Source of the DNA: CAYZJV01 sp049310885
GTDB taxonomy: Bacteria; Spirochaetota; Spirochaetia; Sphaerochaetales; Sphaerochaetaceae
DNA length: 64,000 bases
Reading direction: 5' to 3'
Assembly: GCF_049310885.1 (NCBI RefSeq)
Contig: NZ_JBMDYO010000002.1
Span: 186,001-250,000 of the forward strand
The notes below the pieces were generated by a model that was not told the DNA's origin, did not search any database, and saw only the letters and a list, made by a program, of their open reading frames with translations. The translations under genes were made by a program, and so were the position numbers. This document shows positions 49,924-59,847 of this stretch, piece after piece (the first letter of the stretch is position 1; every line of letters starts with the position of its first letter).

Positions 49924-50681
49924 GGCGCCTTATCCTCTTTCCATAAGGTCTCAAGCAATTCTTTATCCCTCATGGTATCCATACACTGCCAGAATCCCGT
50001 ATGTTCAAAAGCCATCAGATTTCCTTCCGAAGCCAACGTCTCAAGCGGATATTTCTCGAATACGCACTCATCACCAGCGATGTATTCAAGAACACTTGGT
50101 TCCAAAACCATAAAACCACCGTTGATCCATCCTCCATCTTCCTTTCTCTTCTCCTTAAAGCTCTCGACAAGATTGCCATTATTGATGTCCAAAGTACCGA
50201 ATCTCCCACCGGGTTGAATAGCTGTCAGCGTGGCTTTTTTACTGTTGCTACGATGATAAGCAAGCAATTTGTTCAAATCAACATTTGCTACCCCATCACC
50301 ATATGTCATGAAAAAGGTCTCATCACCGACATACTTGGCAACCCGTTTCAGTCTTCCCCCGGTCATCGTATTCAGGCCGGTATCGATGAGCGTAACCTTC
50401 CAAGGTTCGGTTGTATTCGAATGAACCTCAAAATGATTTTCTTTTGTGAAATCGAAGGTGATGTCACACATATGCAGATAGTAATCTGCAAAAAATTCCT
50501 TGATCACATATTGCTTGTATCCGCAGCAGATGATGAATTCATTGAAACCGAAGGATGAATAATACTTCATGATATGCCAGAGGATTGGTTTCTCCCCAAT
50601 CTCAATCATGGGTTTGGGAATTAGATGACTCTGCTCAGAGATTCGAGTACCAAAACCGCCTGCCAGAATTACTACTTTCAT
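49908..50681 (-). CDS. rfbF: Glucose-1-phosphate cytidylyltransferase
   Basis: The 257-residue nucleotidyltransferase has VVILAGGFGTRISEQSHLIP and KPMIEIGEKPILWHIMKYYS at the N-terminus, then TGGRLKRV and FFMTYGDGVANVDL, diagnostic for RfbF/DdhA. It makes CDP-D-glucose from CTP and glucose-1-phosphate, the first step of the CDP-dideoxyhexose route. The downstream gene rfbG overlaps it. Confidence 0.96.
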   Translation of the reverse strand: MKVVILAGGFGTRISEQSHLIPKPMIEIGEKPILWHIMKYYSSFGFNEFIICCGYKQYVIKEFFADYYLHMCDITFDFTKENHFEVHSNTTEPWKVTLIDTGLNTMTGGRLKRVAKYVGDETFFMTYGDGVANVDLNKLLAYHRSNSKKATLTAIQPGGRFGTLDINNGNLVESFKEKRKEDGGWINGGFMVLEPSVLEYIAGDECVFEKYPLETLASEGNLMAFEHTGFWQCMDTMRDKELLETLWKEDKAPWKIW

Positions 50682-50772
50682 TACTCACCTCATTTGGTAA
50701 AAATTGTCCAGCACCAATACCTAGGTGCAACAATCTGAAAATCCACGGGATTTCTCAGTCCTATAAAATTTA

Positions 50773-51684
50773 CTAATGCTTTTTCTCAAGCATATCCTTA
50801 ATTCCTCTCTCAAATGTATAATCAGGAGAGAACCCAGTATCTTCCATCAATTCCTCGATATCTGCAATAAGATACATGACAGAATTCTCATCGAAAGGGA
50901 TATCCCCAAATCTAATTTCAGATGTGGATTTAATCTGGGATCTGATGAAGTCGATGTATTCATGCAATGGACGTCCAATACCACTCCCTATGCAATACTT
51001 CTTGCCGACTATCCCTTTTTCTCCAATCAGATAAAGTGCTTTCGCAGAATCAATTACATACAGGTAGTCCCAGATTTGGGTTCCTTTTGTAAGTTGGAGT
51101 GTCTTATCCTGCTTGAGGCACTGTATCGTGTGGCTGATCAATGAGGAACCCCGATCGTATGGGCCGAAAATGCTGAAAATCCTTGGCCAAAAGCATCGAA
51201 TTCCCAATTCAGCTCCTCTAGATAAAACCAACTTTCCGGCTGATGACTTGCATATCCCGTACGCAGTGACAGGCTCTTCGGATGAATTCCTGCCGATGGG
51301 ACCGTGTGTCTTTGGACCGAACTCTGCTTGGGACCCTGCTCCAACGAAAGTATTACACCCAATCCTTGAACACAATTCGAGAGCATCCAAAGACAACCTA
51401 ATGTTTTCAATTTGTCCCAGAACATCTTTATCCCTGTCAGCTCCTGTATTGGCCCAGGCAAGGTGATACATGATATCATAGTTATGCTCCAGAAATTCCG
51501 ACAACTGTAAAATTGATGCAAGCTCATATTCCACAATTCTAAGATTCGCATGCTTCGGTAAGCGGGAAATATGTTCCGAGTGAGGGCGAACAAGCCCAGT
51601 TACTTCACAATCTTGAGCCAATAGGTACTCTACCAAGGCGACTCCAATCATGCTAGTTGCGCCGGTAATCAGAATTTTCCTCAT
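50773..51684 (-). CDS. SDR reductase/epimerase, candidate YerF- or RfbJ-like step
   Basis: The 303-residue extended SDR has ILITGATSMIGVALVEYLLA, the segment YHLAWANTG, SQAEFG and the catalytic YGICKSS. Proteins of this group reduce CDP-4-keto-3,6-dideoxyhexoses (abequose or paratose synthase) or CDP-4-aceto-3,6-dideoxygalactose (YerF). It lies directly after the ThDP enzyme (one base between stop and start) in a CDP-dideoxyhexose cluster, which favours a YerF-like role. The exact product stereochemistry is not readable. Confidence 0.75.
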   Translation of the reverse strand: MRKILITGATSMIGVALVEYLLAQDCEVTGLVRPHSEHISRLPKHANLRIVEYELASILQLSEFLEHNYDIMYHLAWANTGADRDKDVLGQIENIRLSLDALELCSRIGCNTFVGAGSQAEFGPKTHGPIGRNSSEEPVTAYGICKSSAGKLVLSRGAELGIRCFWPRIFSIFGPYDRGSSLISHTIQCLKQDKTLQLTKGTQIWDYLYVIDSAKALYLIGEKGIVGKKYCIGSGIGRPLHEYIDFIRSQIKSTSEIRFGDIPFDENSVMYLIADIEELMEDTGFSPDYTFERGIKDMLEKKH

Positions 51685-51685
51685 C

Positions 51686-53416
51686 TTATAATCCCATTAA
51701 ATACTCTGTGAGCTCAGCTGGTAAGGGTGGCTCCTGGAGGTGAATCGGCTTGTCGAAGGCCAATTTAGGATATACATAGGTTTTTGACCCCAATTGGATT
51801 TCAAGAAGTACCGGTCCAGCATGAGGGGTCATAGCCTCAGTGATATCTGTCAGCTTATCAGCCCGGTAATAAGTAAAACCATAGGCATACGCTATTCTTT
51901 TAAAATCTGGCACCGAATAACCCTTTTCTTCAACAGTCTGAGCAAAATTAGAATTGAAGTACATCTCCTGGAAATGCCTGATCATTCCCAGCGATTGGTT
52001 GTTTAGAATCACAACAGTAATAGGCAAACTTTCCCTTGCGATAAACTGTAATTCCTGAATATTGATTTGGATACCACCGTCACCATTGATGCTGTAGACG
52101 CGCATATTAGATTTCTGGGCATAGTATGCCCCGATTGCGGCAGGAAGTGAGTAACCCATGGCTCCATGCCCGCCAGAAAATAGGACCTGTTGTCCGGCCT
52201 TTACTTGGAATGATTGGGATACCCAGACTTGGTTCTGCCCAACATCAGTGGTAATAATTGAATTCTCAGGAATTTGATTGCTGATTTCACGCATCATCTG
52301 ATTCGGCAATAGGTCATCCATTCCCTCAACCTTTTCCCGTATTTGCTTGCATATGCCCAACCACTGCTTATTAATATCTGTATTATCTATATCTCGCTGT
52401 TCGAGGTGTGCAATCAATGCTGGTAATAACATCGATAGGTCAGAATGAATATGTATCTCATCTTTAGATATCCTATTTTGAAGTTCTCCGTTATCCACAT
52501 CTACACGGAGAATTCTTGCTTTCGATGCAAATCCTGACGGATTGGCCCCGGTCTGCCTGATATCCAACCGAGATCCAAGTGTAATCAACAAATCGCACTT
52601 TGCTACGATGATATTCGAAAATCGATTTCCATATGCCCCGATGAATCCGAAATTAAGGGGATGTGGTGAGGGAAGAATATCCACGGCTATCATGCTCGTG
52701 ACTACTGGCATTCCAAGTAAATCAACAATCGCCCTCACCAAAAGTTCATTACCGCTATGTCTCACTCCCGCACCAATCAACAAGCATGGCCGTTTAGCTT
52801 TGAGAATCTCGGCGATGATTGTTTCAATGTGCCCTGTCAAGATTGAGTCTACTGAAGAAATAGGAAGGAAATCATTTGCATATTCGACGGATGAAATTTC
52901 TGCCCTCTGAATGTTCATGGGGATATCAAGTAACACAGGGCCCCTTCTGCCTTCCATCGCAGTCTTGATTGCTGTCTCCAGAATCTCCGGCAATTCCTCC
53001 GGTTTCTCTACTTTCTTGGCGTACTTGCAAACACTTCTAACCAATTCAACAACATCCGTCTCCTGAAAACCCTTCTGGCGCATCGGAAGAGTCCCTTTGG
53101 ACTCATACGTGTTTACCTGTCCGGTAATGAACAAAACAGGCAAGGAATCGAAATAGGCAGTACATATCCCAGTAATCAGATTGGTTGCACCTGGTCCGCT
53201 TGTGGCAAAAGCAACTCCAAGGTTGTTGCTCACCTGTGCATAGCCACAAGCTGCAAATGCCGCAGCTTGCTCATGATAATTGATATGCACAGAAATCAAA
53301 TCTTGATGCCTATCTAAAGCATCAAGAAGATGAGTAACCATCCCCCCAGGATAACCAAATACATCTGTAATTCCTAGTGAGATAAGCCTTTTAACCAAGT
53401 ATTCAATATTTTGCAT
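51686..53416 (-). CDS. ThDP-dependent acetolactate synthase-like enzyme, candidate YerE
   Basis: The 576-residue protein has the acetohydroxyacid-synthase plan: the catalytic Glu in NYHEQAAAFAACGYAQ near residue 50, a central FAD/Rossmann domain with LITLGSRLDIRQTG, and the ThDP motif GDGGIQINIQELQ...LNNQSLGM near 445-475. No regulatory small subunit (IlvH) is present and the neighbours are CDP-dideoxyhexose genes. YerE of Yersinia is such an enzyme and adds a two-carbon unit from pyruvate to C4 of CDP-3,6-dideoxy-4-ketoglucose, giving the precursor of yersiniose. That role is the best fit; a housekeeping IlvB is less likely. Confidence 0.8.
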   Translation of the reverse strand: MQNIEYLVKRLISLGITDVFGYPGGMVTHLLDALDRHQDLISVHINYHEQAAAFAACGYAQVSNNLGVAFATSGPGATNLITGICTAYFDSLPVLFITGQVNTYESKGTLPMRQKGFQETDVVELVRSVCKYAKKVEKPEELPEILETAIKTAMEGRRGPVLLDIPMNIQRAEISSVEYANDFLPISSVDSILTGHIETIIAEILKAKRPCLLIGAGVRHSGNELLVRAIVDLLGMPVVTSMIAVDILPSPHPLNFGFIGAYGNRFSNIIVAKCDLLITLGSRLDIRQTGANPSGFASKARILRVDVDNGELQNRISKDEIHIHSDLSMLLPALIAHLEQRDIDNTDINKQWLGICKQIREKVEGMDDLLPNQMMREISNQIPENSIITTDVGQNQVWVSQSFQVKAGQQVLFSGGHGAMGYSLPAAIGAYYAQKSNMRVYSINGDGGIQINIQELQFIARESLPITVVILNNQSLGMIRHFQEMYFNSNFAQTVEEKGYSVPDFKRIAYAYGFTYYRADKLTDITEAMTPHAGPVLLEIQLGSKTYVYPKLAFDKPIHLQEPPLPAELTEYLMGL

Positions 53417-53461
53417 ATTTTAATAATCCTATAAATCATTGTTCAGAGAATACAAATCAAA

Positions 53462-54928
53462 TTATTTCTTATATAAATTTGAGCTTTTAATTTTTTTTGT
53501 GAAATGTGAATAATAATTTTTACAAAAAGTAAAACTATCAATTTTGAATAAAATCGAATAACCTATATAGATAATTGACCCGACACCAATTTGAAGTATT
53601 AAAGTAAGCATATCGGATAATTTAAGATTCTGAATCAACCAAACAGGAATTGACATAAGAAGACAACCAATTAGAGTTGGTAAAATGTCAAGAATTTGAT
53701 CCTTATACATATATCCATTATATCGTTTACTTGTATACATAACTGTTAGTGTCATGAATAAAGCGCCAGCTATACCACTCAAAGCAATTGCCATCACACT
53801 TGTTCTATATATTGAAAATATTATAGTAAGAAAAAATATCCTATAGGCAATATGTTCAATCATATAAACATCGCTTCTTCCTATTGAATTTAATGCTTGG
53901 TGTCTCGTAATCATCCCAATTGTTGCACCTTGAGTAATACAGAAAATCTGCATATATGGAACACACTCAATCCATTTTTCAGTTAATAATATGCGAATTA
54001 GAGGAGAAGCAACCAATGCAAGACCAGTTATCAATGGAAAAAGAACATAAGAAGCTACCTTTGTTGATTTTCGTAGTAACGATAGAACAAACCCCTCTTT
54101 GTTTTGATTATTTGACATTGAAGGAAGTAAAACAGAACTAATTGAAACGGCTATGTTTTTTATGAGTAAAGCTGGCATCTGCTGTGCTTTATTGTAATAA
54201 GCCAAATCTCCAGGAGAGTAAACCTTTCCAATAATCAAACCCCTAATCTGTACAGAAAAGTTTTCTGAGATAGATTCAACAAGAATTTTCCATCCAAAAG
54301 AAATCATACGTCTAATTCTATTCCAAGAGAAATTAAGTATTGGTCTCCATCTAACAGTAAACCATAATACAATTGTATCTACTACTGTATTTGTCATATA
54401 CTGAGCAACTAAAGCCCAGACTCCAAAGCCATTTATTGCCAACAAGATACCAATCAAACCAGATAGAACTGTACCAAAAAAAGTGGACCAAAAGTATTTT
54501 TTAAACATCATATGTTTTGATACATATGAGTGTTGTACGCTATTCAGGGAGGCAATAACTATTCTTATCCCCATCACTCTTATTAAAAGAATTAACTCAT
54601 CATTACTATAGAATGAAGCAATACTAGGTGCAGAGTAAAAAAGGAGTATGTAAAGAAAGATAGAAAAAATTGAGTTAAAATAAAAGACAGAGGAAAAATC
54701 CAACTCATCAGTATCTATTTTTTGTATCAATGCTATGGGCAACCCATTAGTTACGAGAATATCTAGAAACGAGATAAAAACCGTCATCAAAGCAATAGTT
54801 CCATAAGCCTCAGGAAAGAGAAGCCTTGCAAGGACTATAGAAACTATGAAAGATATTAGTTGTGCTAACATTCTTTCTGAAAATTTCCAGAATATGTTGG
54901 TTATGATTAATTTATTTCCGTTCTGCAT
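53462..54928 (-). CDS. Wzx-like oligosaccharide flippase
   Basis: The 488-residue protein has about 12-14 membrane spans and the MOP-superfamily polysaccharide-transport features: ISFIVSIVLARLLFPEAYGTIAL at the N-terminus, GLPIALIQK, and PGDLAYYNKAQQMP near residue 235. It should move the lipid-linked repeat unit across the inner membrane. The ATG at 54928 with AGGA upstream is chosen; the frame stays open back to 55048 but without a ribosome-binding site. The gene is strongly AT-rich, like its GT2, Wzy and GT4 neighbours. Confidence 0.9.
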   Translation of the reverse strand: MQNGNKLIITNIFWKFSERMLAQLISFIVSIVLARLLFPEAYGTIALMTVFISFLDILVTNGLPIALIQKIDTDELDFSSVFYFNSIFSIFLYILLFYSAPSIASFYSNDELILLIRVMGIRIVIASLNSVQHSYVSKHMMFKKYFWSTFFGTVLSGLIGILLAINGFGVWALVAQYMTNTVVDTIVLWFTVRWRPILNFSWNRIRRMISFGWKILVESISENFSVQIRGLIIGKVYSPGDLAYYNKAQQMPALLIKNIAVSISSVLLPSMSNNQNKEGFVLSLLRKSTKVASYVLFPLITGLALVASPLIRILLTEKWIECVPYMQIFCITQGATIGMITRHQALNSIGRSDVYMIEHIAYRIFFLTIIFSIYRTSVMAIALSGIAGALFMTLTVMYTSKRYNGYMYKDQILDILPTLIGCLLMSIPVWLIQNLKLSDMLTLILQIGVGSIIYIGYSILFKIDSFTFCKNYYSHFTKKIKSSNLYKK

Positions 54929-55051
54929 CAATTTTCCTAAAAATTTCTTTCTCAAATTCGTAATCTGTAGATTTAATTCAAGCATCTTACTGGAATGAAG
55001 AGAGTGAGAACTATATGGATACTTCTTCACTATTTCTTTACATAACATTAG

Positions 55052-56071
55052 TCATGCTTGCGCTAATAGCTGAAATTCCTTAATCATCTGTTCATTAACT
55101 GCTACTTTTGTCCTTCTTCCTAAAACATAATTAATAACTTTCATTAACCCCCTTTTTAGAAATATTAAGAAGAGTAAAACCAATATATTTAATGTGGTTA
55201 GTTCATTTATTCGCTCTGACCAATCTTTTTCAGAAAACTCGTTTGAACGAGTTCGTTTATACGAAAAAATGCAATCAGCAATTGCATGATTCTTCATATA
55301 TAGAATTTGCTTTTTAGAAAATCCATACTCCCTCAATGAATTAAAAAATGTTGGAAAACTCTCGAACCAAACTTGTCCCCTTCTATCAGTCCAAGAGGTG
55401 TTAACACCGCAAAGGATTGATACACTATTATCAAAATATGAAGAACCGGATTGCATTGATAATATTGCAAGCCGTAAAGTTTCTACCCAATTAATTGAAT
55501 TATCTTTATTATTAATAATTAATTCTCTTCGAAATACGTTGCTAGACATAAATAAAAGTGCACTATAGTACTTAGCTACAATTTTTGTTATTTCTTCATT
55601 GCTTAATCCGATTCTCTTTAAATTCAAATCCCTCTTTATTCCTCTAATTGTAGAAATAGACATAGTTTTTTCATTAAATGCTACATAATTGAAATGAAAA
55701 TATGAACATTTTTCATTCTTAATCAATCCGAGGAGTTTTTCAATAAATCCAGATCTTAGATAATCATCATCTCCTAACAAGTATATATATTGGCCTTTAG
55801 CCATCTCTATACACTTGTACATATTTTTTTCAGCCCCTAGATTTTCTTCATTTTGATTAATATGAACATTACCTCTTACTGGCAAAGAAAGCAAATATTC
55901 ATAAGTTCCATCATTTGAGCAATTATCAGAAATAATAATTTCAATTTCGCGTGAAATCTCTTGTAATAGGAATGCTACTTGCCTCTTAAGATGGTCACAT
56001 CTATTATATGTTGGAATACATATCGATAATAATATCTTTTCAATACTTTTGCTTGAGAACTCTTCTGACAA
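55052..56071 (-). CDS. Family 2 glycosyltransferase
   Basis: The 339-residue GT-A enzyme has LLSICIPTYNRCDHLKRQ, EIIISDNCSNDGTYEYL and YIYLLGDDDYLRSGF, with the DxD equivalent in GDDD. A C-terminal hydrophobic helix (LNILVLLFLIFLKRG) may anchor it to the membrane. The sequence resembles abequosyltransferase-type GT2 proteins, which would suit a CDP-dideoxyhexose donor from this cluster; that specificity is a guess. Confidence 0.88.
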   Translation of the reverse strand: MSEEFSSKSIEKILLSICIPTYNRCDHLKRQVAFLLQEISREIEIIISDNCSNDGTYEYLLSLPVRGNVHINQNEENLGAEKNMYKCIEMAKGQYIYLLGDDDYLRSGFIEKLLGLIKNEKCSYFHFNYVAFNEKTMSISTIRGIKRDLNLKRIGLSNEEITKIVAKYYSALLFMSSNVFRRELIINNKDNSINWVETLRLAILSMQSGSSYFDNSVSILCGVNTSWTDRRGQVWFESFPTFFNSLREYGFSKKQILYMKNHAIADCIFSYKRTRSNEFSEKDWSERINELTTLNILVLLFLIFLKRGLMKVINYVLGRRTKVAVNEQMIKEFQLLAQA

Positions 56072-56174
56072 TTTTTTTCTCCCATCAAGTTATTTTCATC
56101 TGATTTTATATGAGAAAATTTCTCTAAGGTATGCAACTCTAACAAGAGGTATTATTGGTTTTCTTCAGATAATA

Positions 56175-57611
56175 TTAAATGAATATCTTCACAACTGCAT
56201 AAGTAACTGCAATAGAAATATAAACTATAATCAAGATTTTTATAATATTTTTTCTATTTCTTTCAGCTAATAATGCATTATAGACATAAACCGAGCAAAC
56301 AAACATTGAAGGATACACTCCTAATAGTCGTCTAACATCGTTAGAACTATACCCTGCTAAGATGAGAAGGAATATTGATCCTACAGCACCTTCAAAAATT
56401 CGTTTTGGGATTTTGCTTCTATATTTTCTAATCACAATGCCCATAAAAAAGAAACCTATCACAACAAACCAAAATAAGTTAGCAATACTATACGCATAGG
56501 TCAATAACTGAAATCTAGGGAATTCACCATTTGCCATATTCTCAGGAACTTTGTAAATCCAAAACAGGGAAAAGGGATTTATTTGAGATTGCAGAATCCT
56601 AGCAAAAGGATATAAGCTCCTAGGTATCAAGCTATATACAAAGTTTGCACCTCCATCGCTTTGTTGAGCAGTAGCAACATGGAACTCTTGGTAGGACTCA
56701 CTCCAATCAAGAAATTGGTTTAAATAACCAAAATGATTACCTACAATTGTCAAACCAAAAAAAAGGATTCCAACAAATATAAAAAATAATAAATATATTA
56801 CTTTATTGACTTTATAGTTGTTTAATATTCTATAAATAATTAGAGATAAAAAAAACAAAGCATGCGATGGCCTAAATAAAAATATAAAGATTATGATGAT
56901 GATCATTTGAAAAACTGTACGTCTTGACAGTTGCTTATGTAAAACATAACACCCTAGAGCAAGAAAAAACGCAACATGCATGTCTCTTAAAAGGGTGGCT
57001 GAGAATATGAGACTATAAGAAAATATAGCGTAGAACAATGTTGAACTAAGTGCAATTGTTTTTTTAAAATAGAGTAAAAGTGTTTGATAAATAATTGCAT
57101 TTATCATTGAGGCACACCAAACAACCACAATCAGATGGATGGTAATAGAATGATTTCCTGTGATGAGTACTGACATTCTTCCCAAAAACCATCCAAGATA
57201 ATAAATACCTACTCCCTTGTATAGAAAAGACGATGAACCTAGGTCAAAAGCTGTTGGTCCTGTATATTTGCTAAAATTTGCTAATTGAACAAACCTACTA
57301 TAATAAGTTCTTGAATCAGGTGTAAAAAAATAGGAATTAAGTGGATCTTTAACATATAACATCTGTGTCACAAGCATATATGCAATATATATTGAAAATG
57401 AAAGAAAAAAGATACCGTTTGTTATCGAAATACTCTTCTGATCAAAAAGGATAACATTTACTATGCATCCACTCATAATCCCAAAAGTAATAAATAGAAA
57501 TATTGCTGGTTGCAGAGAAACTACACAATAAATTATAGAAATTATGATTGATAATAGATATATAATAATGCGATATTTATACGCATTATTAATTCCAATT
57601 GATTTACTCAT
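56175..57611 (-). CDS. Wzy-like O-antigen/capsule polymerase
   Basis: The 478-residue product is almost entirely hydrophobic with about 12 predicted membrane helices and larger polar loops (SPFSLFWIYKVPENM and the YTGPTAFDLGSSSF region). No sequence motif defines Wzy, but the topology, length and position between glycosyltransferases and the flippase are typical. It would polymerise lipid-linked repeat units in the periplasm. The start overlaps the upstream GT4 gene by 4 bp. Confidence 0.75.
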   Translation of the reverse strand: MSKSIGINNAYKYRIIIYLLSIIISIIYCVVSLQPAIFLFITFGIMSGCIVNVILFDQKSISITNGIFFLSFSIYIAYMLVTQMLYVKDPLNSYFFTPDSRTYYSRFVQLANFSKYTGPTAFDLGSSSFLYKGVGIYYLGWFLGRMSVLITGNHSITIHLIVVVWCASMINAIIYQTLLLYFKKTIALSSTLFYAIFSYSLIFSATLLRDMHVAFFLALGCYVLHKQLSRRTVFQMIIIIIFIFLFRPSHALFFLSLIIYRILNNYKVNKVIYLLFFIFVGILFFGLTIVGNHFGYLNQFLDWSESYQEFHVATAQQSDGGANFVYSLIPRSLYPFARILQSQINPFSLFWIYKVPENMANGEFPRFQLLTYAYSIANLFWFVVIGFFFMGIVIRKYRSKIPKRIFEGAVGSIFLLILAGYSSNDVRRLLGVYPSMFVCSVYVYNALLAERNRKNIIKILIIVYISIAVTYAVVKIFI

Positions 57612-58717
57612 TGTATTAATGTCTTATATTGTCTATCGATTTGAGCATATATTATTTCTGGAGAGAATTTTTCTCTAGATACTTTCTGTGCCGCATTCCC
57701 CATCTGATATCGCAAATTTCTGTTTCTTGCTAACGATATCAGTGAATCTCGAATCCGAGTTGAATTGAATGGAGGTACGAGAATGCCATTAAAGCCATCA
57801 ATTATCACTTCAGGGTTTCCTCCTACATTTGTCGCAATAATTGCAAGACCAATTGAACAGGCTTCAAGTAATGAATTTGATAAGTTCTCATGTAGCGTCG
57901 GAAATAGAAATATATCGCTCCCATATAGAATCTGAAGAACATCTTCACGATTTCCCAAGAAAAAAACACGTCCTGATTTAATTATATTTTTATACTTATT
58001 CTTATATAAATCGAGATCTTTTCCAGAACCACATAACGCAAAATACAAATTAGAATCGTTGAGATCGCTAAAACCGTCTAGGGCATATTGTATCCCTTTT
58101 TCATCAGTTATTCTACCTGTATAAACAACAAGTATATCTGTACTACTTAATCCTAATTCTCGCTTGATTGCATTCTTTTGTAATTTCAGAAAATCTATTT
58201 TCGGTGCAACATTATATATTACAGACATTTGACTGCTTTTTGTGTTTTTTTTAATTATTGCTTTATTAGCCATGTCAATACATACTGTGTTTACAACCTT
58301 TGATAATCTCAAAGTAAGTGGCTCAATTATATTAACAAACATCCATTTCTTAATTCTTGGATATTGTATCATATCAATTGTAGCCCCATGTACAGTAGTA
58401 AGAATCTGTGTATAACCCGCGATTCGAGCAGATAATACTGCATAAAAACCATGTAAACCTAATCCACTTACATGGATTATATCAGGTTGAATGAATCTAA
58501 TCCTTTTTACCAACTTCATAATTAATTTTATCCGTACTATACTGCCTAATTTTTCATTTATGTATATCTCTTGAAAATCATACTTCTCCTTAAGCCATGA
58601 TTTTTGTATTGCCCTCATAGATGTTGTTATTCCGCTTACATTGCCTTCATTGTAAATAAAAACTAAAACTCGTGGTTTGACCACTAATTGTGGATCTCTT
58701 TCAACTAAAAATTCCAT
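57608..58717 (-). CDS. Family 4 glycosyltransferase
   Basis: The 369-residue GT-B enzyme has an N-terminal acceptor domain (VLVFIYNEGNVSGITTSMRA) and the GT4 donor-site features VVYTGRITDEKGIQYALDGF, FFLGNREDVLQILYGSDIFL, and the E-x7-E motif in HENLSNSLLEACSIG. It adds one sugar to the lipid-linked glycan on the cytoplasmic side. It follows the epimerase gene with no gap and overlaps the Wzy-like gene by 4 bp. Donor unknown. Confidence 0.92.
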   Translation of the reverse strand: MEFLVERDPQLVVKPRVLVFIYNEGNVSGITTSMRAIQKSWLKEKYDFQEIYINEKLGSIVRIKLIMKLVKRIRFIQPDIIHVSGLGLHGFYAVLSARIAGYTQILTTVHGATIDMIQYPRIKKWMFVNIIEPLTLRLSKVVNTVCIDMANKAIIKKNTKSSQMSVIYNVAPKIDFLKLQKNAIKRELGLSSTDILVVYTGRITDEKGIQYALDGFSDLNDSNLYFALCGSGKDLDLYKNKYKNIIKSGRVFFLGNREDVLQILYGSDIFLFPTLHENLSNSLLEACSIGLAIIATNVGGNPEVIIDGFNGILVPPFNSTRIRDSLISLARNRNLRYQMGNAAQKVSREKFSPEIIYAQIDRQYKTLIQ

Positions 58718-59842
58718 TTAATTCCCCCACACCGTCTCATTCACTATCTTCGCATAGCTCTGTATAAGCTTTACCACCTTCACCGATACATTGGTGTCAT
58801 GGTAGTCATCAGGCATCTCGGTCTTCTCCTGGTTGTCCCGCATGGAGACCGCCATCTCTAGGGCCTGAGAGATATCCTTGGTGGTGATTCCACCAACCAC
58901 AACGGTTCCCTTGTCCAGTACCTCAGGTCTCTCAGTACTGGTCCTGATGAGAACCCCTGCGAAGTCCAGCATTGCCGACTCCTCGCTGAGGGTGCCACTG
59001 TCAGAGAGTACACAGTAGGCATTCATCTGCAGCTTGTTGTAGTCCAGGAAGCCGAAAGGCTTCAGGCTCTGCACCAAGGGATGGAACTGAAAGTTTCGTT
59101 GCTCGATGAACTTCTTGCTCCTAGGATGTGTGCTATAGATGACCGGCATCTGGTAGGTCTCTGCCATGTCATTGATGGCAGTCATCAGGGAAAGGAAATG
59201 ATCCTCGTTGTCGATGTTCTCTTCCCTGTGGGCTGAGACAAGGATGTAGTTGTTCTTATTGAGATGCAGTTTATCTAATACATCGCTTTCCTGGATCTTC
59301 TTCATATGATTGTCCAAAACCTCCCGCATCGGGGAGCCTGTAACAAAGATGGTCTTCCCATCCAATCCCTCAGAAAGCAGGTAGCGTCTTGAGTGCTCGG
59401 TATACGGAAGGTTGATGTCACTGATATGATCCACAATCTTCCGGTTGATCATCTCGCTGACATTCCAGTCCCAGCAGCGGTTCCCTGCTTCCATGTGGAA
59501 GATGGGAACCTTCAGGCGCTTCGCGCTGATGGCCGACAAGGCACTGTTGGTATCACCCAAGACTAGCAAGGCATCGGGCTTCTCCTTCTGGATAACCTCA
59601 TAGCTCTTGGCAATGATGTTTCCCATCGTCTCGCCAAGGTCCTTGCCCACGCTGTCCAGATAGTAGTCGGGGGCTCTCAGGCCCAGGTCCTCGAAGAACA
59701 CCTGGTTAAGCGTGTAGTCCCAGTTCTGTCCCGTATGGACCAGAATGTGGTTGAAGTACTGGTCACACTTCTGTATGACTGCACTGAGCCGGATTATTTC
59801 GGGCCTTGTCCCAAGGATGGTCATCACCTTCATCTTATCCAT
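58718..59842 (-). CDS. capG: UDP-N-acetyl-L-fucosamine synthase (CapG/FnlC-type 2-epimerase)
   Basis: The 374-residue non-hydrolysing 2-epimerase has VMTILGTRPEIIRLSAVIQK, VLGDTNSALSA, HMEAGNRCWD and LSDSGTLSEES. Coupled to CapE and CapF it should complete UDP-N-acetyl-L-fucosamine synthesis by C2 epimerisation of UDP-2-acetamido-2,6-dideoxy-L-talose. The ATG at 59842 has GAGAAGG ten bases upstream; the GTG at 59851 would overlap capF. The three-gene order is conserved across many capsule clusters. Confidence 0.92.
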   Translation of the reverse strand: MDKMKVMTILGTRPEIIRLSAVIQKCDQYFNHILVHTGQNWDYTLNQVFFEDLGLRAPDYYLDSVGKDLGETMGNIIAKSYEVIQKEKPDALLVLGDTNSALSAISAKRLKVPIFHMEAGNRCWDWNVSEMINRKIVDHISDINLPYTEHSRRYLLSEGLDGKTIFVTGSPMREVLDNHMKKIQESDVLDKLHLNKNNYILVSAHREENIDNEDHFLSLMTAINDMAETYQMPVIYSTHPRSKKFIEQRNFQFHPLVQSLKPFGFLDYNKLQMNAYCVLSDSGTLSEESAMLDFAGVLIRTSTERPEVLDKGTVVVGGITTKDISQALEMAVSMRDNQEKTEMPDDYHDTNVSVKVVKLIQSYAKIVNETVWGN

Positions 59843-59847
59843 ACCAT

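Noticed and set aside
51686..53416. Housekeeping acetolactate synthase (ilvB)
   Set aside because: No ilvH or other branched-chain amino acid gene nearby; the context is CDP-dideoxyhexose synthesis, so a YerE-like role is preferred.
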